Below are positions 35,111-45,056 of a DNA stretch of 64,000 nt, piece by piece. Both the position numbers and the translations under genes were made by a program. How positions within the stretch are numbered: the stretch's first letter is position 1; each line of letters starts with the position of its first letter. The stretch is from Rikenellaceae bacterium (GTDB lineage Bacteria; Bacteroidota; Bacteroidia; Bacteroidales; Rikenellaceae): positions 1-64,000 of the forward strand of contig SUZG01000009.1 of the NCBI GenBank assembly GCA_015060015.1, written 5' to 3'. The notes below the pieces were generated by a model. That model had not been told where the DNA came from and did not search any database. It worked only from the letters and a program-made list of their open reading frames with translations.

Positions 35111-36781
35111 TTACAACTCAATGATTATTGAAGAATAGGCAGGCATCGTCAAAACATGCTCTGTATCACTCTTGCTCTCAATCTTAACCTTATTCATATC
35201 GGCAATAGGTCGTTTGATGGCGTGCTTGACAATGTGCGTACTCTGTTTTTCTGACACATTATGCACTACGAGCAGACGTTCGCTGCCGGCCTGACGATAG
35301 AATACCATAACCTGCTTGTTGGTAGTGTCACTGTCGTTGAAGCCCTCCGGCAACTCGATTGTACCCTCGGCCAGTGCGGGATAGGTATTACGCAGACGCA
35401 TAAACTTACGATATACATTATAGATTGAGTTAGCATCCTCGGCAAGACCCGCTACCGTACCACCCAGGTCGTTGTTGTTGAACTTGGGAGTCATCCACGT
35501 TGTGCGGTAGGTATCCTCGGCCTTGGGAGCCCACAACATAGGCTCACGAACATTCTCGTCGCCCTTGCTCTTGTCGCCCTTCATACCAATCTCCTCGCCG
35601 TAGTAGATGAACGGAGATCCGGCCGAAGTGAGCAGAATAGCACCTGCCATCTTGGCACGTTCCACCGAGCCACCCAACGATGTGCGGGCACGATTCTCAT
35701 CGTGATTTGAGAGTTTCGTTGCGTGGATAAAGTCCGAACGATACTGCTTGAAGGTGTTTTGAGCACCGATGATATCCTTCGGGAACCACTTGGCATGCGA
35801 GTTATTGATAGCATACATCATCCAGTTCTCCCAAGCCGTAAAGTCGAACAACGCAGGCAGGCCCTTATAATATTTTGCCATATCGCCGTGACCCATCCAG
35901 CACTCGCCTACCATATACAAATCCTTGTAGCCGAGAGCCGACTTACCCTGAAAATACTGATTCAGCGTAGTGTAGAAGGTATTGAGGAATGTCGGATTCT
36001 CATCCGAAGTCTGATTATCGTAGATATGCTTCACAGCATCAAGACGGAAGCCATCGACACCCTTGTCAATCCAGAACTTTGCAGCATCAACCAATGCAAG
36101 GAATGTAGGATTGGTAGCACACGATGTCGCAGGGCCATAGTTAAGGTCGGGCATTGACGAGTCGAAGTCACCAAAGTACCAGCCCTCTCCGCCGGGGACT
36201 CTGTGCCAGCCACCCCAGCCCTCACGGTTGTCAGTCGTAAAGTTATAGAAATCGCGATAAGGGCTATCTGCATCGGCACACGCAGCCTTAAACCAGGGGT
36301 TGAGCTTCGATGAGTGATTCAGCACATAGTCCAGAATGACGCGGATGTCGCGTTTGTGGGCCTCGGCAATAAGGCGTTCAAAATCGCCCATAGTACCATA
36401 CTCCTCCTTCACGCCCTTGTAGTCAATCACATCGTAGCCGTGATATGAGTCCGAGGGGTGGATAGGCGTAAGCCAAATACCCGACACTCCCAAATCGTCA
36501 AGATAGTCCAGCTTGGCGGTGATACCGTTCAGGTCGCCCACGCCATCGCCGTCAGAGTCAGCGAATGAACGGACAAAAATTTCGTAAAAGACGCCGGCAC
36601 GCTTCTCGCCGTCAAACTCGCGAGCCTCATACTGCGACACCTTATCTACAATATCAGACGTAGCAGGCTCCTCGCTGCCATTGCCGCCATTCTCTCCGTT
36701 CTCATTATTCTCGGTGCAGGCCATCATCGACAATGCCGCCACAGAGAGCAGGTAGAGTAAAAATTTCTTTGAAATAGTCAT
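35111..36781 (-). CDS. GH13 alpha-amylase lipoprotein (SusG-like)
   Basis: The 556-residue protein has a lipoprotein signal (SMMAC, C22) followed by a Glu/Asn/Gly-rich linker (EENNENGENGG-like, about 23-45) of the sort that marks surface-exposed lipoproteins in Bacteroidota. The barrel has DYVLNHSS, DGFRLDAVKH (D248), MVGECWMG (E293) and KLSNHDENRAR (D361). In the B. thetaiotaomicron system the surface amylase SusG makes the first cut in starch; this protein is the best candidate for that task. SusG's inserted CBM58 domain is not evident. Confidence 0.88.
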   Translation of the reverse strand: MTISKKFLLYLLSVAALSMMACTENNENGENGGNGSEEPATSDIVDKVSQYEAREFDGEKRAGVFYEIFVRSFADSDGDGVGDLNGITAKLDYLDDLGVSGIWLTPIHPSDSYHGYDVIDYKGVKEEYGTMGDFERLIAEAHKRDIRVILDYVLNHSSKLNPWFKAACADADSPYRDFYNFTTDNREGWGGWHRVPGGEGWYFGDFDSSMPDLNYGPATSCATNPTFLALVDAAKFWIDKGVDGFRLDAVKHIYDNQTSDENPTFLNTFYTTLNQYFQGKSALGYKDLYMVGECWMGHGDMAKYYKGLPALFDFTAWENWMMYAINNSHAKWFPKDIIGAQNTFKQYRSDFIHATKLSNHDENRARTSLGGSVERAKMAGAILLTSAGSPFIYYGEEIGMKGDKSKGDENVREPMLWAPKAEDTYRTTWMTPKFNNNDLGGTVAGLAEDANSIYNVYRKFMRLRNTYPALAEGTIELPEGFNDSDTTNKQVMVFYRQAGSERLLVVHNVSEKQSTHIVKHAIKRPIADMNKVKIESKSDTEHVLTMPAYSSIIIEL

Positions 36782-36811
36782 AGTCTTTTTGTTTTTATTT
36801 TGTTTTTAGGT

Positions 36812-36839
36812 ACCGGCAGGCCGATCAAAGCCTGCCGGT
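36812..36839 (-). promoter_or_regulatory. Intercistronic hairpin between SusF-like and first GH13 gene
   Basis: A perfect 10-bp stem (ACCGGCAGGC / GCCTGCCGGT) lies in an 82-base gap. It is followed on the minus strand by A-rich rather than T-rich sequence, so it more likely protects the upstream message than ends transcription. Confidence 0.6.
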
Positions 36840-36863
36840 CAAAGGGGTGTATCCGAAAGAAGA

Positions 36864-39119
36864 TTACTTCTTTGATACTGTCATTGTGCAAGGTGACTTC
36901 GCAAGGTTCAAAGTGATGGTGTAATCACCAGCCTCAGCAACCTTCAAGTTACCACCATCGGGAGCCAGAGCAATCTCGGTATCCAGTGCGAACTCTGCAC
37001 CAGAAGCCAAACCGAGGTTATAGTCCCAACCACCGTTGAAACGCACCTTGAACTCGGGGCTGATAGTAGCCTCACAGGTATAGATACCCTTGCCCTGTGC
37101 TGTAAGATCCAAGTCCATATCCCAGCCAGAACCATTCACATTACCAATCAAGGCAATCTTGGTCAAAGGAATAGCATTTGCAACGGCTGTCTTTGCCTGT
37201 GCATCGAGAGTAACATCCCAGAAGTATGGGCCGAATGGAATCTTCATATTATCGCCGGCAGCAGCACTTACGTCGTATACATAGGTAGTACCCTCCTGCA
37301 AAGCACCGCCCAACCAAGTTGAGAAGCCCGGGTAAGTAATCTTGAACTCACACTCGGTAGCTGTATTGCCCTCGGGCTGATACATATCAACAACGCCACC
37401 GAAACGGCCTGCCTCGCCCTTGAAAGGATTAAGAGCAGGAGTAGCCTCGCCAAGATTCCAGTTGTAGTGAGCAAAAGCACCTGTTACCTCCAGATAATCG
37501 GGGTTAGCCGAGAGGTCAGCCACCTTACCGTCGATAGCCAAAGTGATAATCTTACCGAAAGTAAGCTCGAAAGAGTGCTCACCGGCTGTGAGGAAGAGGT
37601 TACCGCCATTCACCTTCAAATCGGTGCAGCTACCACCGAGGCTCATCTGATGCTCAACGCCATTAACCTTTGTGTTCCACATCTTGTTCATCACGAGCTT
37701 GAACTCGCCATCAGATGCAACATTTGCCGAAGCCTTGTAAGACTTTGAAGCAGCATCGTAAGCAAACTCGATGGGAGCACCTGCGTTCCAGCCGTTCAAA
37801 GCACCTACCAGACCAACAGAGTTGATATCGATAACGGTAGATGTGTTGTTGTTAAGGTCGGCGTAAACATAGTGCAAGCCCTTCTTTATTGCGATACCCT
37901 CGGCAGTAGCACCTCCGGCATAAGCCTCCAAAGCAGAAGCAGAGCCGCCGAAACGAGTACCCAAAGCGTTACGCAGACGAGCATAGAGATAGTCGCCATC
38001 GGCATCCATATCCAACATACCGCAATATGTATTTGTGAAGGTCTCGCCATTCCACAAGCCCTGCATTGCAGCTGCGTTCTTGTAATCACCACTCTCAACC
38101 ACATAGAGAACATCGTCCTTCTCTGAAATCTCCTCGGTAGAGATTGAGTAAGGATAGTCGAAGATTGAAAGGCGGAAGTTGAAGATACCGCCACCCTCGG
38201 TTTTGAGGTTGCTGCCACGGAACTGGAGGTCAGCAGCGTCGCCACCCAATGAGAAGTCATACTCCTTACCATCGACAACAACATTCCAAGCCTCGTTGAA
38301 ACGTACCTTATACTCCTTCTCCTCAACAACATTGGCAGCACCCAACCAAGCGTTTGTCTCGGCATCGTACTCCAAATAAGCGTAGTCCTTATCCCAGCCA
38401 CCTACGCCCTCGCCGATAAGCGATACGCTGGTTACAGGAATAGTTACCAATGCAAGGTTCACATCGTCAAACTCGATGTAGTAAAGACCCTTGGGCAATG
38501 AGATATTGCCTGCACCGCCATCAGTAGAGATAGCACCATCGGCCATACCGAAGTTCGTGCCGCCCCAACCATACTGTGTGCAGAGCTTGAACTCGCCCTC
38601 GGTATTGTTCAGGAAGCCACGGAAGATACCATCCTCACCCTGATAGAGGCGTGAGCAAGGATTCGCGTCAGACCAGCCCTGATAAGCACCCAGAATGTAG
38701 AGGAACGCCTCCTTCTTGTAGTCAAACAATACGGTCAAAGGCTCTGACGCCAATGTAGCACCAGCCTTTGATGTAGCCTCAACCTTGAACTCGATATCAT
38801 ACTTACCCATACGAGTAATACCGAACTGCTCGAACAGAGCATTGTTGGTTGTAGTGTAGTAGCAATCCGTAGTTGTTGCCAACTCGGTGTAGCCCTCGCC
38901 GGCGTCAGCCGACACGGTATAGATAGTACCCTCACCCATACGAGCTGATGACCAGGTGATGCTGAATGCCTCTGACTCGGTGAGATTATTCACCACAACA
39001 TCGTTGTGTGGAGCAATAACCGGAGCCTTCGACTCCACGACCATTGCATCAGGCTCGTGGCTGCAACCTACTGCGGCAACAAATGCCAAGGCTGCAATCA
39101 TATATTTCATCAATTTCAT
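36864..39119 (-). CDS. SusF-like starch-binding outer-membrane lipoprotein with about six modules
   Basis: The 751-residue protein begins with a lipoprotein signal (AVGCS, C19) and a SusE-type N-terminal domain (about 40-130). After this, about six related beta-sandwich modules follow: starts at LYILGAYQGW, VSLIGEGVGGW, LYVVESGDYKN, VGLVGALNGW, LEVTGAFAHYNW and IALIGNVNGSGW. Each carries aromatic and Lys residues (for example EYKVRFNEAW, EFKLVMNKMW) like those of SusE/F starch-binding sites. B. thetaiotaomicron SusF has three such modules in about 485 residues, so this protein is unusually long. It should hold alpha-glucan at the cell surface. Confidence 0.82.
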   Translation of the reverse strand: MKLMKYMIAALAFVAAVGCSHEPDAMVVESKAPVIAPHNDVVVNNLTESEAFSITWSSARMGEGTIYTVSADAGEGYTELATTTDCYYTTTNNALFEQFGITRMGKYDIEFKVEATSKAGATLASEPLTVLFDYKKEAFLYILGAYQGWSDANPCSRLYQGEDGIFRGFLNNTEGEFKLCTQYGWGGTNFGMADGAISTDGGAGNISLPKGLYYIEFDDVNLALVTIPVTSVSLIGEGVGGWDKDYAYLEYDAETNAWLGAANVVEEKEYKVRFNEAWNVVVDGKEYDFSLGGDAADLQFRGSNLKTEGGGIFNFRLSIFDYPYSISTEEISEKDDVLYVVESGDYKNAAAMQGLWNGETFTNTYCGMLDMDADGDYLYARLRNALGTRFGGSASALEAYAGGATAEGIAIKKGLHYVYADLNNNTSTVIDINSVGLVGALNGWNAGAPIEFAYDAASKSYKASANVASDGEFKLVMNKMWNTKVNGVEHQMSLGGSCTDLKVNGGNLFLTAGEHSFELTFGKIITLAIDGKVADLSANPDYLEVTGAFAHYNWNLGEATPALNPFKGEAGRFGGVVDMYQPEGNTATECEFKITYPGFSTWLGGALQEGTTYVYDVSAAAGDNMKIPFGPYFWDVTLDAQAKTAVANAIPLTKIALIGNVNGSGWDMDLDLTAQGKGIYTCEATISPEFKVRFNGGWDYNLGLASGAEFALDTEIALAPDGGNLKVAEAGDYTITLNLAKSPCTMTVSKK

Positions 39120-39152
39120 AATTCTTTCTGTTTATTTGGTTAAAAGAGCCGA

Positions 39153-39174
39153 GGCGGGTGCGGATATACCCGCC
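39153..39174 (-). promoter_or_regulatory. Intercistronic hairpin between SusE- and SusF-like genes
   Basis: A 7-bp GC-rich stem (GGCGGGT / ACCCGCC) lies in the 76-base gap. No T-run follows. Confidence 0.5.
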
Positions 39175-39195
39175 CTTGCTCATTTACACATTTAT

Positions 39196-40365
39196 TTACT
39201 CTGCCTGCTCAACTGTACCTGAAATAGGTGAAGGATTGGTTGTATCCTCTGCCAAAGCATCAATATCACCGTGGAAGTTGATTGAGAAGCGTACCTTACC
39301 AGAATATGGTGAAGCGATGTTTGCACCTCCCTCTTTGAGGTGAGCCAAATCACCACCCCAGTTGGTAGCCCAATCGTGATTCAAACGATACTTGAACTCA
39401 CCAGCCACAGCGTTGTCGCAAACGCCTGTGAAGATCTGGTTCTGCATAGCAGTATAGTAGAGGTTATCATAGTCAGCATCGCCAACCGCGGGAACACCGG
39501 CCAATGTGAGGTCGATGTCGGTATCCCAGTTGCCAACAACTGAACCAATAACGCTGATAGACTCTACGGGAGTAAGCTTCACTGAACCTGTTGAGTGGTC
39601 AGCAGAGAGTGTAACCTCAATCCAGTACAAGCCCTCCTCTGCCAAGAGGTGTTCGGGGTCGCCCTCATTAGTGAACTTATCGGGATCACCACCGAGGTTA
39701 CCAGCCCAGCTGTCCTCTACACAGAACTTGAAGTGGCAAAGGCCATCATCCAGCTTATTTGATGTATTGTTACCTGCACCAAGATATACAAGACCCTCAT
39801 ATACATCGCTATTCTCGCCATCCTCCCACAATACGGGACCACGGGCACCGGGGTTCCAGCCCTGGAAGTTACCGGCGATATACAATGGACGACGTATCCA
39901 GGGAGCCGCTGTTGACTTGACGGTAGTGATATCCATCTGGATAGCGTTTGAACGCTTTGCATAGGTATCGTTACCAGCCGAGATGTTTGATGTCACGTAG
40001 AAATATACCGTAGAAGTAGCACCCTCGGGAACAGCCAGACCCTTGGTATTAACCAAAGCGTTGTTCAGATTCTCCTTGGTAATGGTGTAAGAGGCTGTGT
40101 AAGACTGACCAATCTGGTAATCTACATCCTGATAGTTTGCAAAGAGTGAATAGGTAACCTCGGCAGGATAGCCGTAATCCACCTCACTCCAAGTGAAAGT
40201 CACTTCATTATTGAGGTTAGTCTCATCGACAACGATACTTGTCATCTCGTTCATAACGGGAGCCACAACCTCATCTGCCGACATAGCCATCATCTTATCG
40301 TCCTCGTAGCAAGCGAAGAGCAATGATGCTGCGGCAAAGATTGAAATATATCTCAAAAATTTCAT
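39196..40365 (-). CDS. SusE-like starch-binding outer-membrane lipoprotein
   Basis: The 389-residue protein has a lipoprotein signal (LLFAC, C19), an N-terminal SusE domain (about 30-150, EVTFTWSEVDYGYPAEVTYS) and two starch-binding-type modules starting at LYIAGNFQGWNPG and ISVIGSVVGNWDTD. FKFCVEDSWAGNLGG and FKYRLNHDWATNWGG carry the expected aromatic residues. It follows the SusD-like gene by 18 bases. Its role is glucan capture next to SusC/D. Confidence 0.85.
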   Translation of the reverse strand: MKFLRYISIFAAASLLFACYEDDKMMAMSADEVVAPVMNEMTSIVVDETNLNNEVTFTWSEVDYGYPAEVTYSLFANYQDVDYQIGQSYTASYTITKENLNNALVNTKGLAVPEGATSTVYFYVTSNISAGNDTYAKRSNAIQMDITTVKSTAAPWIRRPLYIAGNFQGWNPGARGPVLWEDGENSDVYEGLVYLGAGNNTSNKLDDGLCHFKFCVEDSWAGNLGGDPDKFTNEGDPEHLLAEEGLYWIEVTLSADHSTGSVKLTPVESISVIGSVVGNWDTDIDLTLAGVPAVGDADYDNLYYTAMQNQIFTGVCDNAVAGEFKYRLNHDWATNWGGDLAHLKEGGANIASPYSGKVRFSINFHGDIDALAEDTTNPSPISGTVEQAE

Positions 40366-40383
40366 CGTTATTCAATTTTATTA

Positions 40384-42012
40384 TTATTGATTATAACCGG
40401 GGTTCTGTGTAAGGTTGTCGTTTGCCAACAAATCGTCAGAAGGCAATGGGAAGAGCTCCATGTACTTCTCGAAACCTACACCATTCGCAACACCACCCTT
40501 GAAAGGCCACAGATAGTTAGCTGAAGAGTAGCGGTCGAAACGGATAAGAGTTGTACGACGATGACCCTCCCAGAACATCTCGCGAGAGATCTCGTCGAAG
40601 ATCTGATCGAGGCTAACTGTTGAACCTGTAACGGTAGGAGCTGTCATACCTGCACGAGCCTGCAAAGCCTTCATATACTCTACGGCCTTGGCATCAGAGG
40701 TCTGACCACCATCCTTGCGAGCCATAGCCTCGGCATATACGAGGTACATCTCACCGGCACGAATCAACGGGAAGTCGACAGAAGAGAACTTCTCAATCTT
40801 TGAGTAGTCTGTCTCGGGATCGAGGAAGCGGTTGTTGTTATACTTAACAACGTGCCATCCTTTTGGGAAGTCCTTGTTGTTAATCTCCTTCTCATCACTC
40901 TCCTCCAACGATACCAAAGCACGCTTGTCAACCTTTGTAAATACATCGGCACCGTCGCCTGCAACATCGCCCTTACGAACAGCAGCACCATCAACATTGA
41001 TATTGAACACCTTCACAGCGTCGGTTGAAGTAACCAGACCATTCCAGTTACCATCAACACCCAAAGAGTACTGTGTACCCTTACCTGCGAGGATAAAGAA
41101 GCTTGTACCACCATAAGACTGTGTGCGGGTAGCATCATAGCAGGTAGCATAAACAATCTCACTCAAAGCATCGGGGTTCTCGCCGTTGTCACCCATAAAG
41201 AGGGCGTTATAGTTCTCGGCAAGGTCGTAAGCAGCAATAACCTCGTCGGCTGCAGCAGCTGCTGTAGCGTAAATCGAGCTATCCTCCCTGCCGATGTATG
41301 TCTTGTGGTTGAGGCACAAACGAGCCAACAAACCATAAGCAGCACCCTTATCTACACGGGGATAAACCTGTGTGTGAGGAGCCTTCATCTTTGAATCGGC
41401 TGATACCAGATCCTCCAACTCACTCTTCAACCAAGCGAAGAGGTCGGCACGAGAGATCTGCTTGGAGTTGGTAGCACCCACTGAAGAATCCTCCAATACG
41501 AAGGGAGGGTTACCATAGCAGTCCAGCAATACCCAGTAAGCGAAAGCACGCAGGAAACGCACCTCCGTACGTTCGATAGCAATCTCCTCATTCTTATCGT
41601 TGGTATTACGCAGGAAGTCGTTAGCAAACGACACCATCATCATAGCACGTGTATAAGTAGCATAGATAGCATCGTTCTTCACGTTGCTCCACTTATTACC
41701 ACCTACCTCGGCAACCCAAGAGTCGCCCCATACACACTTTGCCTCATCGGTAGAGATAGTCTGAATAGACCACCAAGCACGCAAAAACTCAGATGCACCA
41801 GAGTCCGATACATCAATATCGGTAGAACCGGCACCGCCCTGACCTGTGAGGGTAAAACCTCCATAAACCTTTGCCAATGCACTCATACGTGAAGCCTCAT
41901 TCTCGTAAACTCCATTCACGATGTTACCTGCCATAGGTGCTTGCTCCAAGTCACCGATACAAGAGGTAAGCATCAACGCTGCAATGGCTCCAAAAATTAT
42001 ATTCTTTTTCAT
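40384..42012 (-). CDS. SusD-like (RagB/SusD) outer-membrane glycan-binding lipoprotein
   Basis: The 542-residue protein has lipobox LTSC (C18) and the helical TPR scaffold of SusD: EVRFLRAFAYWVLLDCYGNPPFV and the C-terminal FPLIRAGEMYLVYAEAMAR with REMFWEGHRRTTLIRFDRY and LFPLPSDDL. It closes over the SusC barrel and delivers oligosaccharide to it. It lies 18 bases behind the SusC-like gene in the usual order. Confidence 0.95.
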   Translation of the reverse strand: MKKNIIFGAIAALMLTSCIGDLEQAPMAGNIVNGVYENEASRMSALAKVYGGFTLTGQGGAGSTDIDVSDSGASEFLRAWWSIQTISTDEAKCVWGDSWVAEVGGNKWSNVKNDAIYATYTRAMMMVSFANDFLRNTNDKNEEIAIERTEVRFLRAFAYWVLLDCYGNPPFVLEDSSVGATNSKQISRADLFAWLKSELEDLVSADSKMKAPHTQVYPRVDKGAAYGLLARLCLNHKTYIGREDSSIYATAAAAADEVIAAYDLAENYNALFMGDNGENPDALSEIVYATCYDATRTQSYGGTSFFILAGKGTQYSLGVDGNWNGLVTSTDAVKVFNINVDGAAVRKGDVAGDGADVFTKVDKRALVSLEESDEKEINNKDFPKGWHVVKYNNNRFLDPETDYSKIEKFSSVDFPLIRAGEMYLVYAEAMARKDGGQTSDAKAVEYMKALQARAGMTAPTVTGSTVSLDQIFDEISREMFWEGHRRTTLIRFDRYSSANYLWPFKGGVANGVGFEKYMELFPLPSDDLLANDNLTQNPGYNQ

Positions 42013-42030
42013 ATTCTATGTCTCCTCTAA

Positions 42031-45000
42031 TTAAAAGTTGATACCCAAACGAACACTGTAAATGCGAGGACGAGGATAGATGTTTGAATCAACACCACCA
42101 GCAACCGAGCACTCGGGATCCAGACCGCTGTAATCGGTGATTACAAATACGTTCTGAACACCGGCAGCAACGCGGATAGACATTCCTGTCTTGTTTACGT
42201 CGCGGAATGTGTAACCGAGGTTGATATCGTCCATACGGAAGTAAGAGGCATCCTCCAACCAGAGATCAGAGCAACGCTGTGCTACGATGTTAGGAGCAGT
42301 GAAACCATACTTCTTTGCAGCACGCTGTGTGTTGATAAGGTAACCCTTATTCACTACGTCGTTGAAATTAATGGTAGCACCACCACACAAAACATCGTTG
42401 AACATATAGTTACCAACAGCACCGTGACCATTGAAACCGAAGTCCCAATTCTTGTAAGAGAGCTTCAGATTAACACCGTAATAGAAGTCGGGGTTGGGGC
42501 TCTTGTTGGTCATATAACGGTCGGCATTGGTAATCTCGCCATCACCATCGCGGTCAACAACTGCGTTCTGGATAGGCTTGCCATCAGCGTCATAAGCCTG
42601 CTGCCAGAGGTAGAATGTATAAGGAGTATAACCTACAACGTGACGCTGCAACTTGTTACCGGTACCGCCACCACCGTTACCCATCTCGATAGCCTCCGAA
42701 GGCAGGGTCTTAATCTCGGTCTTCTGGAATGTACCATTCAGGCCGATATCGAGTCGCCAGTTCTCTGTCTCTACGGGAACGAAGTTCAAAGCAACCTCAA
42801 CACCCTGGTTCTCCATTGAACCGATGTTCTGATATACATAGTTACTGAAGTTACCACCCAACGCAACAGATACGCGAGAGAGCAAATCCTTTGTGTCACG
42901 CTTGTAAACATCAACTGAACCGTTGATACGGCCACCGAGGAAGCCGAAGTCCAAACCTACGTTATAGGTAGTTGTCTCCTCCCACTTCAAATCGGGGTTG
43001 AAGGCGTGCGGCTTAACGGGGAAATAATAATCACCACCGCCCAGAGGATACTGGTTGGTAGGATCCTGTGAAATCTCTGAGTACTGGATAGCGGCATAGT
43101 CCTCACCAAACTCCTGCTGACCTGTGATACCCCAGTCCAAACGGAGCTTCAAAGCAGAAACAACCTTCTGATCCTTCATAAAGTTCTCGTTAGCGATGTT
43201 CCAAGCGAACGCTGCTGATGGGAAGTAACCCCAACGGTTGTTACCCACGAAGCGTGAAGAACCATCGGCACGCATTGTAGCAGTGAAGAGGTAACGAGAG
43301 TCGATAGAGTAGTTGATACGGCCATAGAATGAAACCAGGACATTCTTTGTGGCAGGTGTAGTAGCTGCGATGAGATTGTTGGTACCATCAGCCATACGAC
43401 CATAGCTCCAGCTGCTTGTCTTTGAGTAGTTCTCCGACCAAGAGTAACCGGCCATAACATTCAGGTTGTGGATACCGATCTCCTTTGCATAGTTTGCATA
43501 GAACTCCAAAAGCTGGTTGCGGTGGATGTTCTTATAGTTCTCAAAGCGACCACGAGTCTTATAGTTACCATCGCCATCGCGGTTTGCCATAATAGAGTTG
43601 GGCTGGTTACCCTTGTCACCCTTTGTAGATGTAACGTCCAGACCGAGGTTAAGGTTGAAGCTCAAATCCTCCAAGCCGTGTACCTTGTAGTCCACCTGCA
43701 AGTTACCCATAGCACGGTAAGACTCGTTGCGATTCCACTGGTCATACAACAGAGAGAATGGGTTGATGGGAGCAAGCTCGCTTGACCAGTTCCAGAAACC
43801 GTTATTCTCGCCAAAGATGTCATAAGGAGTCTGTGTGGGGTCGAAATTAACCGCAGCACCGATAGCACCTGTGTCGGCGTAGTTAGCCTTATTGTAGATA
43901 CCCTTTGCGTTGAGCTGTACAGAGAGGTGATTCTCAAAGAACTTGGGTGAAAGGTTGATACCCACAGTTGCACGTCTGTTGTCAGAAGTTTTGAGAGTAC
44001 CCTGATCGAAGTTGTAACCAACGGTTGCACGGAATGGCAACTTATCCTTCAACGCACCACCGAATACAGAGATGTTATGGTCGGTAGTAAGACCCAGACG
44101 GAAAATCTTGTCCTGCCAATCGGTATTATCCTTGCCATAGAGAGCATCAGCCTTGTCACCTACAGCCGAAGATACATACTCCTTCAACTCGGCAGCGTCC
44201 ATCAAATCCAATGAGTTGTAGTTGTGACGCAAGCTCACGCTACCGCTATAAGATACGTTAATGTCACCAGCACCCTGCTTTGTAGTGATGATAATCACAC
44301 CGTTTGACGCACGTGAACCATAGATAGCTGTTGCAGAAGCAGACTTCAATACGGTGAACGAAGCGATATCGTTGGGGTTAACCATTGAAAGGCCGTTACC
44401 CATACCTACACCGGCACCCTCTGCAACGGGCACACCGTCGATAACGATAAGCGGGTTGTTGTTAGCTGAAAGTGATGCACCACCACGGACACGAATCTCT
44501 GAACCGCCGCCGGGAGTACCGTCACCAGATGTGATGTTCACACCGGGGACCTTACCACGCAACATCTCCTGTGGAGAGGTCACAGCACCGCGGTTGATAT
44601 TCTCCGCCTTAACGGCAATCACCGAACCGGTCATATCGTCCTTCTTAACGGCACCATAACCGATTACAACAACCTCATCGATAGATTCGAGGTCCTCTTC
44701 AAGCACGACGCGTGCCAAAAGCTCTGAATTAGCCATCAACTGTACCTCCTTGTAGCCGATAAAGCTGATGCTTACCATTGAATTACCGTCCTTAACTTTG
44801 AGTGCGAACTCGCCATTTGCGTCGGTAATAGTACCATTTGTGGCTCCAACCTCAAAAACCGAAGCTCCGATAACTGGAGCACCAGAGGCGTCCACCACAA
44901 CGCCCTTAACCTCCAACTTGCTGCTCTGTGCGATAGCAAGGGGGGGGGTAATCAAACCTAACAGGAAGATTCCCAGGCACATAGTGAGAATTTTTCTCAT
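42031..45000 (-). CDS. SusC-like TonB-dependent receptor
   Basis: The 989-residue outer-membrane transporter has a signal peptide (cleavage near AIAQ, about 25). A carboxypeptidase-regulatory-like domain (about 32-105, KGVVVDASGAPVIGASVFEV) precedes a TonB box region (DEVVVIGYGAVKKDDMTGSV). The plug has the SusC motif RGGASLSANNNPLIVIDGVP, and a 22-strand barrel ends in YSVRLGINF. It imports alpha-glucan oligosaccharides with TonB energy. A run of nine C lies in the signal-peptide codons (44940-44948 on the plus strand as G9), a possible slip site. Confidence 0.95.
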   Translation of the reverse strand: MRKILTMCLGIFLLGLITPPLAIAQSSKLEVKGVVVDASGAPVIGASVFEVGATNGTITDANGEFALKVKDGNSMVSISFIGYKEVQLMANSELLARVVLEEDLESIDEVVVIGYGAVKKDDMTGSVIAVKAENINRGAVTSPQEMLRGKVPGVNITSGDGTPGGGSEIRVRGGASLSANNNPLIVIDGVPVAEGAGVGMGNGLSMVNPNDIASFTVLKSASATAIYGSRASNGVIIITTKQGAGDINVSYSGSVSLRHNYNSLDLMDAAELKEYVSSAVGDKADALYGKDNTDWQDKIFRLGLTTDHNISVFGGALKDKLPFRATVGYNFDQGTLKTSDNRRATVGINLSPKFFENHLSVQLNAKGIYNKANYADTGAIGAAVNFDPTQTPYDIFGENNGFWNWSSELAPINPFSLLYDQWNRNESYRAMGNLQVDYKVHGLEDLSFNLNLGLDVTSTKGDKGNQPNSIMANRDGDGNYKTRGRFENYKNIHRNQLLEFYANYAKEIGIHNLNVMAGYSWSENYSKTSSWSYGRMADGTNNLIAATTPATKNVLVSFYGRINYSIDSRYLFTATMRADGSSRFVGNNRWGYFPSAAFAWNIANENFMKDQKVVSALKLRLDWGITGQQEFGEDYAAIQYSEISQDPTNQYPLGGGDYYFPVKPHAFNPDLKWEETTTYNVGLDFGFLGGRINGSVDVYKRDTKDLLSRVSVALGGNFSNYVYQNIGSMENQGVEVALNFVPVETENWRLDIGLNGTFQKTEIKTLPSEAIEMGNGGGGTGNKLQRHVVGYTPYTFYLWQQAYDADGKPIQNAVVDRDGDGEITNADRYMTNKSPNPDFYYGVNLKLSYKNWDFGFNGHGAVGNYMFNDVLCGGATINFNDVVNKGYLINTQRAAKKYGFTAPNIVAQRCSDLWLEDASYFRMDDINLGYTFRDVNKTGMSIRVAAGVQNVFVITDYSGLDPECSVAGGVDSNIYPRPRIYSVRLGINF
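44940..44948 (-). repeat. Nine-base C homopolymer in the SusC-like signal peptide
   Basis: Codons for T-P-P-L are ACC CCC CCC CTT, giving C9 around codon 18. A one-base slip would end the protein within the N-terminal region. Confidence 0.85.
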
Positions 45001-45056
45001 AGTGTTTTTTGTGTTAGTTAATAATTAGGTAAAATTAATTGTGATTTATCATTTAT

